Origin: Lentisphaeria bacterium
Lineage (GTDB): Bacteria; Verrucomicrobiota; Lentisphaeria; Victivallales; Victivallaceae
Direction: 5' to 3'
Assembly (NCBI GenBank): GCA_017466125.1
Contig: JAFTUS010000211.1
Span: 1-32,903 of the forward strand
Length of the DNA stretch: 32,903 nt
Shown here piece by piece: positions 1 to 7,201 of this stretch. The notes beneath the pieces were generated by a model, which ran no database searches, had not been told where the DNA came from, and was given only the letters and a program-made list of their open reading frames with translations. Every line of letters begins with the position of its first letter. Position 1 is the first letter of the stretch. Made by a program: the position numbers and the translations under genes.

Positions 1-297
1 GATACAGTCTCCGAGGGTATAGACGGAGGAATTAGGGATCAGATCGAGACCTTTAGCGGCGTTGAGATCCATTTGAAGCGCAGCACTCCGGGCTCCGGCA
101 ACGGAGACCGCCGGAAACGGGCCGATACGGATATACTGCATCCTCCCGCCGACAGAGCGGATATAATAAAAAGATTTACCTCCGGCAGGAGTTACTTTTA
201 AAGCCAGGTGAGAAATCTGGGAGTCGTAAATATATACATTTTTCGCCGCTGGAGCAACTTCCCGGCAGTAACTATCTGATAATTTCAAGCGGATCAT
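1..297 (-). CDS. Tyrosine recombinase (phage/island integrase), N-terminal part, cut by window edge
   Basis: Only the first 99 codons are in the window; the frame stays open to base 1. The start is ATG at 297-295, preceded by an AAAGGA ribosome site. The visible protein matches the N-terminal arm-DNA-binding domain (DUF4102 type) of P4/island-like integrases: it begins MIRLKLSDSYCREV, has LALKVTPAGGKSFYYIRSVG in the middle, and then RIGPFPAVSVAGARSAA, the usual 'IGryP.lSLaeAR' block. The catalytic Arg-His-Arg-Tyr domain lies outside the window. The gene points away from the 3' end of a tRNA-Arg gene 136 bases upstream, the standard layout for an element integrated at a tRNA. The family call is well supported; whether the element is a prophage, an integrative element or a remnant cannot be seen. 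Confidence 0.85.
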   Translation of the reverse strand, partial: MIRLKLSDSYCREVAPAAKNVYIYDSQISHLALKVTPAGGKSFYYIRSVGGRMQYIRIGPFPAVSVAGARSAALQMDLNAAKGLDLIPNSSVYTLGDCI

Positions 298-319
298 GCT
301 TTTCCTTTCTCCGCTCTTC

Positions 320-339
320 CTGACTATGTTCTGACTATG
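320..339. repeat. Two 9-bp direct repeats, 11-bp period, between integrase and tRNA
   Basis: CTGACTATG occurs at 320-328 and again at 331-339, spaced by about one helical turn. The repeats lie between the integrase start and the tRNA terminator. They could be integrase or excisionase arm sites, but that is inference from position only. Confidence 0.4.
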
Positions 340-370
340 CCATGAGGCAAAAACAAGCAAAACACAGCAA

Positions 371-420
371 AAAAGAACGAGTTTTTTTAAAAGCCTCTTC
401 GGCCTCCAAAAAAACTCGTT
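371..420 (-). terminator. Rho-independent terminator of tRNA-Arg
   Basis: Long inverted repeat: AACGAG plus seven T at 376-388 pairs with seven A plus CTCGTT at 408-420. On the minus strand it is followed by a T-rich run (plus-strand A's at 371-374). It lies directly after the tRNA 3' end, so it most likely ends tRNA transcription and insulates it from the integrase gene. Confidence 0.7.
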
Positions 421-432
421 TACCTCAAAAAA

Positions 433-509
433 TGGTACACCCAAAGGGACTTGAACCCCTAACCTTCTGGTCCGTAGCCAGACGCTCTATCCAATTGAGC
501 TATGGGTGC
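433..509 (-). tRNA. tRNA-Arg (anticodon ACG)
   Basis: A complete 77-nt cloverleaf including an encoded CCA end (433-435). The acceptor arms GCACCCA and TGGGTGT pair over seven positions with one G-U. The D arm is GCTC/GAGC. The anticodon stem TCTGG/CCAGA carries the loop CTACGGA, giving anticodon ACG, which reads CGN arginine codons after A34-to-inosine editing. The T arm holds TTCAAGT. Its 3' end faces the integrase gene, making it the likely attachment site of the element at the left edge. Confidence 0.95.
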
Positions 510-556
510 ACTTGCATTGTTGAAGGTCAACTCCCGTTTCCCTTGCAACATTTCTT

Positions 557-584
557 AATATATCACCGTTCTGACGTTTTGCAA
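557..584 (-). promoter_or_regulatory. Probable sigma-70 promoter of tRNA-Arg
   Basis: On the minus strand, TTGCAA (579-584) and TATATT (557-562) are separated by 16 bases. Predicted transcription would begin near 550, about 40 bases before the mature tRNA 5' end. Confidence 0.5.
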
Positions 585-682
585 GTTCAAAACTGAAGAT
601 TTTTTATTTTTTTTGCGATTTTGTTGAATATGAAAGTCCAATGCCGGATTTTAAAGGAATTGGTCGGCTGCCGCCTGCGGAT

Positions 683-710
683 AAAAAAAGTGCCGCTTGA
701 TCGCGGCACT
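683..710 (-). terminator. Terminator after yggL homologue
   Basis: Stem AGTGCCGC/GCGGCACT at 689-710, followed on the minus strand by a run of T (plus-strand A's at 683-689). It ends the mreB-DUF2156-yggL unit. Between it and the tRNA promoter I see nothing else. Confidence 0.8.
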
Positions 711-729
711 CTTCGGAAAACTGATTTGC

Positions 730-1047
730 TTACAGTTCGTAATTGGCATCGACCAGGTCTCCGGCGGAAACTTCGATCCCCTCCACTGAACCTTTGAGCC
801 ATTCCACAAACTGCTCCTTGCGGGCAGCTTCATCGGTATTCACTTTGCCGGTGCAGACGAACAGATCCAGACCGTCGATGAAAAAACCACCGCCGCAGTA
901 CATATCAAATTCGCCGACCTTTGCCATAACTTTCGCCATGAAAGCATCAAGCTGCTCGTCACCCATTTCAGGATAGGTGGCTTTCAGTTCAAAACCCATT
1001 TCAGCAAATTCGCCGATGCATTTCTTTTTGCGCAATCTCTTTTTCAT
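730..1047 (-). CDS. yggL: YggL-like 50S ribosome-associated protein (DUF469 family)
   Basis: A 105-residue protein. Its start KKRLRKKKCIGEFAEMGFEL matches the family's opening basic block followed by 'EFxExGF'. Family members are small cytoplasmic proteins; E. coli YggL associates with the large ribosomal subunit. The overall length fits (about 108 in E. coli). The ending ANYEL differs from the aromatic-rich E. coli end, and a Gly-rich CGGGFFIDGLDLFVC segment occupies the middle where the family has 'DGSGYLAWEGLIC'. The start is an ATG with a good AAGGAG site. It is the last gene of the mreB unit, 15 bases after the DUF2156 gene and just before a terminator. Family assignment is good; its role in this organism is inferred. 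Confidence 0.8.
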   Translation of the reverse strand: MKKRLRKKKCIGEFAEMGFELKATYPEMGDEQLDAFMAKVMAKVGEFDMYCGGGFFIDGLDLFVCTGKVNTDEAARKEQFVEWLKGSVEGIEVSAGDLVDANYEL

Positions 1048-1062
1048 AAAAATACTCCTTTT

Positions 1063-1956
1063 TTATAACGCCCGGAGAAAATACCGCTTGAAAAAGCGTT
1101 CCGGATCAAGGGAACGTTTTGCATGACGCAGATTTTCTTCGTTCATATCCTGTTCTCTGTTCATAAAACGCGCCTTGCCGCGCAGAGCAATAGCCAACTG
1201 CCAGGTCAATGCCTGCGGCACGCCCTTCACCGTATGATCCGCCTTTTCAAAGTGAACGTCGATCGTGTCGGAGGGCATCATGCTGTATACGGAAAATCCG
1301 GCAGGATAACCGGGTTCGGCATAGAGAATGATCCCGGAAAGCCCCAACTCTTCAAAGTTTTCCCATGCCAGCGTCATCGCCAACTCCTCTTCATCAAGAA
1401 ATTCGCACGGCTCCAAACGGGAGTTGAGGTCATGCGCCAACTTTGCCACGACCGGAAGTTCTTCTTTGGTGATCTTGCGGACTTCCGCATAGGGGCAAGT
1501 CGTCTGGAACTGCTTGACCAGATTGTGTTTCTTGCGGAGTTTCGGGCCGGAAAACGTAGCGATCTTCTCGATGGAATAAAGATAGTCGATCGCACCTTCG
1601 TCATATTCAAACTCAAAGAAACGGTCGCTGTCTTCGTGTTTATCGAGAAACTCTTCTGGGACATCGTAAATGCCGCCGTCCGTAAGTCCCGCTTCGCGGA
1701 AAGCCACACTGATCTCATGGAGCAGTTCCGGACCGGTCCATTCGCCGATGGGGTAGTGCATTGCACGGGCGACCCGTTCGTAGACGACCAGACGGCCTTC
1801 GACCTCGATGAACTCGATCCCGTAAGGTTTGCTGTACATGAAAATATTGGCAAATGTACACTCACAACTCTGACTGGACATGAGTGCCAATTTTTCTTCA
1901 AACAATTTCCGGTCGGCAATCGTTACCGGCCGCATTTTCTTAAAATTTATTTTCAT
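1063..1956 (-). CDS. DUF2156 protein (phosphatidylglycerol lysyltransferase C-terminal-like, GNAT fold)
   Basis: A 297-residue soluble protein matching the DUF2156/LPG-synthetase C-terminal family, a tandem GNAT-like fold. Diagnostic parts are the early 'SCECTFANIFMY' block, the central DLYSIEKI-like segment (here DYLYSIEKIATFSGPKLRKK), where the 'G.KyrkKrnhi..F' signature sits, and the C-terminal LNREQD-like segment MNREQDMNEENLRHAKRS. MprF proteins use this domain to transfer lysine or alanine from aminoacyl-tRNA to phosphatidylglycerol, but stand-alone soluble members are mostly uncharacterised. I chose ATG 1956; a TTG at 1962 overlaps the mreB stop and is less likely. The gene starts within a few bases of the mreB stop, so coupled translation is probable. 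Whether it makes an aminoacyl-lipid here is unknown. Confidence 0.75.
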   Translation of the reverse strand: MKINFKKMRPVTIADRKLFEEKLALMSSQSCECTFANIFMYSKPYGIEFIEVEGRLVVYERVARAMHYPIGEWTGPELLHEISVAFREAGLTDGGIYDVPEEFLDKHEDSDRFFEFEYDEGAIDYLYSIEKIATFSGPKLRKKHNLVKQFQTTCPYAEVRKITKEELPVVAKLAHDLNSRLEPCEFLDEEELAMTLAWENFEELGLSGIILYAEPGYPAGFSVYSMMPSDTIDVHFEKADHTVKGVPQALTWQLAIALRGKARFMNREQDMNEENLRHAKRSLDPERFFKRYFLRAL

Positions 1957-1958
1957 TA

Positions 1959-2984
1959 TCAATTAGACCAAATGTTATCTTCCTGAAGCATCACCCCGGT
2001 ACCTTTGACAACTGCGTTGAGGGGGTCTTCAGAGACAAAGACCGGCATACCGATCTCTTCTGTTAAAAGTTTGTCCAAGCCGCAAAGCAGCGCACCGCCG
2101 CCGGCCAGCATGATGCCGCGGGTCAGCAGATCCGCCGCCACGTCCGGCGGACAGAGATCCAGCGTGCCGCGCACAGCCTCAATGATGGAGGTCACAGGTT
2201 CCTGAAGAGCCTGACGGATCTCCGCAGCAGAGATGTTCACATATTTCGGCATACGGCAGGCAAGGTCGAGTCCGCGGACATCCATGCGTTCTTCATCCTT
2301 CACCGGATAAACGCTGCCCAGTTTGATCTTGATCTCTTCAGCCATCTGCGGACCGATGTTGAGATTGTAGACCTTTTTCATGTACTGGGTGATCGCTTTT
2401 TCCAGTTCATCACCGCCGACATTGACGCTCTTTGAACTGACGATACCCGACAGGGAGATCACGGCGACTTCAGTCGTACCTCCGCCGATATCGACGATCA
2501 TGCTGCCGGTAGGATCAGCAACGGGCAAACCGACACCGACGGCGGCTGCCATCGGTTCTTCCACCAGAATAACCTCCCCTGCCCCCGCACGTTTGGCACT
2601 GTCTTTGACGGCACGGTTGCCGACTTCGGTAATGCCGGAAGGCACTGCCACCAGAACACGCGGATGCAGAATACGCTTGTTCCACGGCACCGAACGGAGT
2701 GCTTTCTGAATGAAGATGCGCAACATGTCTTCCGTAACCTCAAAATCCGCAATAACACCATCCTGAAGCGGACGTTTGCCTTCGAGACCGGCGGGGAATT
2801 TACCCCACATTCTCTTGGCATCATTACCGACTGCGATTACTTCGTGCGTTGCTTTTTTGATTGCAACAAACGACGGCTCATTGAGCACGATCCCATGATC
2901 ACGGACATAGACCAGACAGTTTGCTGTCCCCAGGTCGATGCCAATGTGCGTGGAAAACAATTTTGCTAAGCATTGGTTGCCCAT
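1959..2984 (-). CDS. mreB: Rod shape-determining actin-like protein MreB
   Basis: A 341-residue bacterial actin that polymerises under the membrane and directs lateral cell-wall synthesis. Visible nucleotide-binding motifs: phosphate-1 HIGIDLGTANCLVYV near residue 13, phosphate-2 IVDIGGGTTEVAVIS near 164, and the adenosine motif MLAGGGALLCGLDKLL near 293. Also seen are the 'HPRVLVAVPSGITEVGNRAV' block and the VEEPMAAAVGVGLP segment. Length fits the family (about 335-350). The start ATG has an AGGA site five to six bases upstream. mreC and mreD are not beside it; instead a DUF2156 gene and a yggL homologue follow. The upstream region holds a good promoter (see 3064-3093) shared as a divergent region with the heptosyltransferase gene. 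Confidence 0.95.
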   Translation of the reverse strand: MGNQCLAKLFSTHIGIDLGTANCLVYVRDHGIVLNEPSFVAIKKATHEVIAVGNDAKRMWGKFPAGLEGKRPLQDGVIADFEVTEDMLRIFIQKALRSVPWNKRILHPRVLVAVPSGITEVGNRAVKDSAKRAGAGEVILVEEPMAAAVGVGLPVADPTGSMIVDIGGGTTEVAVISLSGIVSSKSVNVGGDELEKAITQYMKKVYNLNIGPQMAEEIKIKLGSVYPVKDEERMDVRGLDLACRMPKYVNISAAEIRQALQEPVTSIIEAVRGTLDLCPPDVAADLLTRGIMLAGGGALLCGLDKLLTEEIGMPVFVSEDPLNAVVKGTGVMLQEDNIWSN

Positions 2985-3063
2985 TAGAATCCTGCCATTT
3001 TCTTAATATATGTTTTACTTTCCTTTTTGGATCACGACACAAAACATCCAAAGTACCAATTAC

Positions 3064-3093
3064 ATAATAAACCTTTCTTTTGGAAAAAATCAA
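3064..3093 (-). promoter_or_regulatory. Probable sigma-70 promoter of the mreB unit
   Basis: On the minus strand TTGATT (3088-3093) and TATTAT (3064-3069) are 18 bases apart, giving a leader of about 75 nt before mreB. The 2985-3215 region is the A/T-rich divergent spacer between mreB and the heptosyltransferase. A weaker candidate toward the plus gene is TTGATG (3169-3174) with TAATAA (3191-3196). Confidence 0.5.
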
Positions 3094-3215
3094 GTCAACT
3101 ACCCGCTAATTCGCAAACAAATGCAAAAAAAAGCCATATTTTCTCACTTTTTATTGAAAAATCCGGAATTGATGTTACTTTATGTCATGATAATAACACA
3201 AAGAGAAAATTGAAA

Positions 3216-4325
3216 ATGAATTCTGAAAAAGTCCATACTCTGAACATCGAAACGGATTTCCCCTCCCCGCAGTTTGAAATCCGCCCGGTAGACGCCACGG
3301 TCTGGCGCAACGGAATGCTGGTGCGTATGCCTAATCATCTGGGGGATGCCGTCATGGCATTGCCCGCATTGAAACAACTGCGCACGATCGTCCCGGAGGG
3401 GTGCGGTCTTTACGTTCTCGCCCCCAAAAACCAGAATTATCTCTACCGCAACCTTTCCATTATCGACGGGATGATCCTGTTGGAAAAATGTCACACTCTC
3501 TGGGATAAGGAAAGTTTCAGCAAAGTGCGGAAAATGCGGTTCGGGGCGGGGGTGCTTTTCAACAACTCTCTGCGCGATACCATTCTTATGCGGCTTGCGG
3601 GGGTACGTCACCTTTACGGAGCCGCCAGACGCGGGCGTTCAATTCTGCTGACCCGGTCTTTCAAATTCCCGCCCCGTCCGACGGGCAGAGCTGAAGAGAT
3701 CCACCAGAGCAACAAACTCCTTGCCATGGTAACGGCAATGGGGGCGGCTCCGTGGGACGGCAAAATGCCGGAATTTTCCAATGAACCGCCTTTCGATGAA
3801 CTGGCAACGCCGATCGCAGTGCTGTGTTCTCACCCCAAACTGCTTACGCTCGCCTCGGGAGCGGCTTACGGAGCCGCCAAACGCTGGCCCGCGGAAAACT
3901 TCCGCAAAGTGGCGGAATACTGGATTGCTCAAGGCGGCGTGGCTGCCGTTCTCGGTTCTCCCTCCGAAGCGGGCATCGGCGATGAGGTGCTCGCCGGCTT
4001 GAATCCGGATAAGGCGTTCAACCTTTCCGGCAAAACCAATCTCGGCGATGTGATGCAGCTGCTCCGCGCCTCCCGCCTGACGGTTGCCAACGATTCGGGA
4101 ATCATGCACCTTGCCGCCGGAATGGGGACTCCCGGCATTGCGGTATTCGGTCCGACGGATTACACCGCCACCGGCCCGGTGTCAACGAAGTGGCGTCTGA
4201 TGTACGATAAAGTTCCCTGTTCGCCCTGTTTTGCCAGAAGCTGCCCCAAACAGCCATTGTGCGAAGGGATTTGTGCAATCACGCCCGAAATGGTGATTGC
4301 TGAAATAGAGAAAATGCAGCAGTAA
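3216..4325 (+). CDS. ADP-heptose:LPS heptosyltransferase (GT9 family, WaaF-like)
   Basis: A 369-residue GT9 enzyme that would add heptose from ADP-heptose to the lipopolysaccharide core at the inner face of the cytoplasmic membrane. The N-terminal domain has the acceptor-side motif MPNHLGDAVMALPALKQL near residue 40. The C-terminal nucleotide-sugar domain has TVANDSGIMHLAAGMGTP followed by IAVFGPTD. The tail has the Cys-rich CSPCFARSCPKQPLC segment typical of WaaF-like members. The start ATG 3216 is preferred over an open frame reaching 3027, because the intervening residues are low-complexity and lie in the promoter region. The gene indicates an LPS-bearing Gram-negative envelope. WaaF (heptose II) fits best, but WaaC/WaaQ-like specificity cannot be excluded. 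Confidence 0.88.
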   Translation: MNSEKVHTLNIETDFPSPQFEIRPVDATVWRNGMLVRMPNHLGDAVMALPALKQLRTIVPEGCGLYVLAPKNQNYLYRNLSIIDGMILLEKCHTLWDKESFSKVRKMRFGAGVLFNNSLRDTILMRLAGVRHLYGAARRGRSILLTRSFKFPPRPTGRAEEIHQSNKLLAMVTAMGAAPWDGKMPEFSNEPPFDELATPIAVLCSHPKLLTLASGAAYGAAKRWPAENFRKVAEYWIAQGGVAAVLGSPSEAGIGDEVLAGLNPDKAFNLSGKTNLGDVMQLLRASRLTVANDSGIMHLAAGMGTPGIAVFGPTDYTATGPVSTKWRLMYDKVPCSPCFARSCPKQPLCEGICAITPEMVIAEIEKMQQ

Positions 4326-4347
4326 ACCATAACCTGGAGAAAATATT

Positions 4348-6342
4348 ATGAATTTCAGACAAGTCCATCTGGACTTTCACACCTCCCCTTTTATACCGGA
4401 AATCGGTAAAAAATTCGATAAAAAAAAGTGGCAGAAGACGTTGACCGAAGCCGCCGTGAACTCCATTACGCTCTTTGCAACCTGCCATCACGGTTACGCC
4501 TACTACAATACCCGCGTCGGGGAACGGCACCCCCATCTGGATTTTGACCTGCTCAGGGCTCAAATCGATGCCTGCCGGGAAATCGGCGTGGCAACTCCCG
4601 TCTATCTGACAGCAGGGCTGAATGATTATGCCTTTGAAAAGCATCCCGAATGGCTGGAAATTTCACCTGAACTGCAACAGTATCCCACCCTGCGGCCGGG
4701 CTTCCGCAAAATCTGTTTCAACACCCCCTATCTGGATTTCCTCTGCGAAGAAATCCAGGAGGTCGTCACCCTCTTCCCCGAAGCGAACGGGATCTTTCTG
4801 GACATCATTTCTCAAGGCGAATGCTGCTGTCCCAGCTGCGTTGCCGGAATGCAGAAAGCCGGACTGGATCCGCTGAATGCCGCCGACCGGAAAAGATTTT
4901 CCAGGCAAGTTCTGCTCAATTACTACCAAAAAACCACTGAAGCAGTAAAAAGCCGCGATCCGCAAATGCCGGTTTTCCACAACTCCGGACACATCACGAT
5001 CAACGATTATGAGGCGTTCCCTTATTTCAGCCACTTTGAACTGGAGTCCCTCCCGACCGGCGGCTGGGGCTATGATCACTACCCGATGTCCGCCGCCTAC
5101 TGTCGGAATTTGGGTAAAGAGTTTCTGGGCATGACCGGAAAATTCCATACCACCTGGGGCGAATTCGGCGGACTGAAAACCCCGGAGGCTCTCCGTTATG
5201 AGTGCGCTGCCATGATCGCCAACGGCTCAAAATGCAGCATCGGCGACCAACTCCACCCCGGCGGCGAACTGGATGACTCCACCTACGCCATCATCGGCGA
5301 AGCATACCGGGAAGTCGCCCCCAAAGAACCCTGGTGCGAAAATGCCGTTTCCGCAGCGGAAACAGCAATTTTAAGCGGGATCCTTCCGGAAAGGCCCGCC
5401 GCAGGCAGAGAGTTGCCCGGAGATACCGGAGCCGCGCGCATCCTGCTGGAAAATCATATTCCGTTTGACATCGTTGACAGCCGTATGGAGTGGAGCCAAT
5501 ACCGTTTTCTCGTTCTTCCTGACGATGTCCGTCTGACTGCCCAACTGGCAGAAAAACTGGAGTCATTCCGCAAACGGGGAGGCAAACTGATCCTCTCTGC
5601 CAAAAGCGGAATGGATTTCAACGGCAAAAACTTTCTCCTGAAAAATCTTCCCTTTACCCACAGCGGTATCTCCAGTTACAGCCCGGACTACATCAAACCC
5701 GATGCTTCCGTAGTGCCCCCTTATGTCAAATCCCCCTTTGTCATGTATCTCAAAGGCGAACGCATCCAAAAAGAGACCGGCATCTCTCTCGGGAAAGTGT
5801 ATGACCCCTATTTCAACCGCACCTTTGAACACTATTCCAGCCACCAGCATACCCCCTATGTGGATGAACCGACCGCCTTTGACTGCGGAGTTCTGGGAGA
5901 TGATATTCTCTACTTTGCTCATCCGGTTTTTGCGATCTACCGGGCTTTCGGGCAGGTTGTTTTAAAAGAGTTTGTCGGGCGCACTATAAAAAAATTCATG
6001 GGGGACGCGCTGCAAATTTCCTGCACAATGCCTTCACAGGGACGCATTACGCTGATGAAACAGCCGGATCGCACCATTCTGCACTGTCTCTATGCCAACA
6101 AGATCCTGCGGGGCGGCGAAGTAACTCTCTCCGGAGGAACCACTGCCGGACGGCAGGCGATCGAAGTCATCGATGAACTCACCCCCTGCCCCCCCTTCAC
6201 CGTTTCACTGAAAACGGAAACTCCCGTAAAAAGCGTCCGTCTGGTTCCCGGCGGAGAAGTTTTGAATTTTGAAGTCAAAGGCGAACGGATCGAATTTCAA
6301 GTTCCATCCTTTATCTGTCACCAAATGATTGAATTGAGGTAA
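4348..6342 (+). CDS. Putative glycoside hydrolase (GHL6-like barrel plus beta-galactosidase trimerisation-like domain)
   Basis: A 664-residue cytoplasmic protein with no signal peptide. The first half looks like the GHL6 'hypothetical glycosyl hydrolase' barrel: it opens FRQVHLDFHTSPFI and has the NGIFLDIISQGECCCPSC block near residues 147-162, with the Cys cluster these proteins often carry. An EFGGLKTPEALRYECAAM segment near residue 272 and GDQLHPGGELD near 299 follow. Residues about 340-430 (ARILLENHIPFDIVD through FRKRGGKLILSAKSG) resemble the GATase-like trimerisation domain of GH42 enzymes. The C-terminus is beta-rich. Substrate is unknown; a role on fucosides or galactosides is only a guess from fold relatives. 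The gene follows the heptosyltransferase by 22 bases, with GGAG before the ATG, and is followed four bases later by an SGNH hydrolase, so the two probably act on the same decorated glycan. Confidence 0.72.
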   Translation: MNFRQVHLDFHTSPFIPEIGKKFDKKKWQKTLTEAAVNSITLFATCHHGYAYYNTRVGERHPHLDFDLLRAQIDACREIGVATPVYLTAGLNDYAFEKHPEWLEISPELQQYPTLRPGFRKICFNTPYLDFLCEEIQEVVTLFPEANGIFLDIISQGECCCPSCVAGMQKAGLDPLNAADRKRFSRQVLLNYYQKTTEAVKSRDPQMPVFHNSGHITINDYEAFPYFSHFELESLPTGGWGYDHYPMSAAYCRNLGKEFLGMTGKFHTTWGEFGGLKTPEALRYECAAMIANGSKCSIGDQLHPGGELDDSTYAIIGEAYREVAPKEPWCENAVSAAETAILSGILPERPAAGRELPGDTGAARILLENHIPFDIVDSRMEWSQYRFLVLPDDVRLTAQLAEKLESFRKRGGKLILSAKSGMDFNGKNFLLKNLPFTHSGISSYSPDYIKPDASVVPPYVKSPFVMYLKGERIQKETGISLGKVYDPYFNRTFEHYSSHQHTPYVDEPTAFDCGVLGDDILYFAHPVFAIYRAFGQVVLKEFVGRTIKKFMGDALQISCTMPSQGRITLMKQPDRTILHCLYANKILRGGEVTLSGGTTAGRQAIEVIDELTPCPPFTVSLKTETPVKSVRLVPGGEVLNFEVKGERIEFQVPSFICHQMIELR

Positions 6343-6346
6343 TTAT

Positions 6347-7054
6347 ATGAAGTATCGGGCCATTCCGCGGACGTGCTACCCCCACTCAAAACTCGAAGAA
6401 GACTGCTATGACTGGTGGGAACGTCACGCTCAAAAAGTGCGTCAGGCACAGGAAAAAGAGTACGATATCATCTTTGTCGGAGACTCCATTACCCACTTCT
6501 GGCACTCTGCCGAAGAACAGCAGCGCGATCAGGCGCACGAAGTGGTATGGCAGGAGTTTTACGGCAAACGCAATGTCCTCAATCTGGGATACGGTTTCGA
6601 CCGCCCGCAGAATGTTTTGTGGCGGCTGGAAAACGGCGAATTCGGCACGCAGAAACCGAAACTGGTCGTACTGAATATCGGCACAAACTGCTTTTCCATA
6701 ACGCCCCGCTACGACGGCGACACGCCGGAAATTGCCTTTGAAGGTGTAAAAACAGTCGTGGAAAAAATTTTTGAACTTGCTCCGGAAACGCACTTACTGC
6801 TTATGGAGATCTTTCCCCGTCTGCCGTTGGAGATCCAGAAAAAAATCGACCAGCTGAACGCCCTGCTCCGGGAATTTTCCGCCGGGGATGAACGCATCAC
6901 GCTGGTTTCAATAAATGATAAACTTGCCGACAACGGCATACTGCGTCCGGAACTTTACGGCGACAAGTGCTGTCACCCCAACGCCGACGGCTACCGCATC
7001 TGGGGAGAGGCAATAGAACCCTGCATAAAAGAAATTCTTGCACCCCGTAATTGA
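6347..7054 (+). CDS. SGNH/GDSL-family hydrolase (esterase-like)
   Basis: A 235-residue protein with the SGNH blocks in order: IIFVGDSITHFW near residue 42 (block I serine), NVLNLGYGFDRPQNVLWRL near 76 (block II glycine), VLNIGTNC near 106 (block III asparagine) and CCHPNADGYRIW near 215 (block V histidine). It resembles the PAF-acetylhydrolase-like subgroup, which removes acyl or acetyl groups from lipids or sugars. The acid-base pair reads D-K-C-C-H, one residue longer than the usual D-x-x-H. No signal peptide is seen. It starts four bases after the GHL6-like gene with a GAGG site inside that gene's end. I infer a sugar de-acetylase acting with its neighbour; the substrate is not known. Confidence 0.82.
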   Translation: MKYRAIPRTCYPHSKLEEDCYDWWERHAQKVRQAQEKEYDIIFVGDSITHFWHSAEEQQRDQAHEVVWQEFYGKRNVLNLGYGFDRPQNVLWRLENGEFGTQKPKLVVLNIGTNCFSITPRYDGDTPEIAFEGVKTVVEKIFELAPETHLLLMEIFPRLPLEIQKKIDQLNALLREFSAGDERITLVSINDKLADNGILRPELYGDKCCHPNADGYRIWGEAIEPCIKEILAPRN

Positions 7055-7079
7055 TAAAACGGATCTCTTCAAAACAGTT

Positions 7080-7181
7080 GCAGACGGCTGCGCTGCCGGG
7101 AATTTCCCTCCGGCACAGCGGTCTGCAAATGCAAGGGGAGCGCAGAAATGCTCTCTTGAGTTGTTTTCTGCGGCTCCCCTT
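7080..7181. terminator. Tandem hairpins between convergent genes
   Basis: Two adjacent stem-loops fill the space between the SGNH gene and the convergent beta-helix gene. Hairpin 1 is imperfect (7080-7126, GCAGAC...GTCTGC). Hairpin 2 is long (AAGGGGAGCGCAGAAA at 7133-7148 against TTTCTGCGGCTCCCCTT at 7165-7181). Neither has a clear T-run, so a bidirectional terminator is plausible but a mobile palindromic repeat is also possible. Confidence 0.45.
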
Positions 7182-7201
7182 AATGCGGCTTGATGATCCG
7201 G

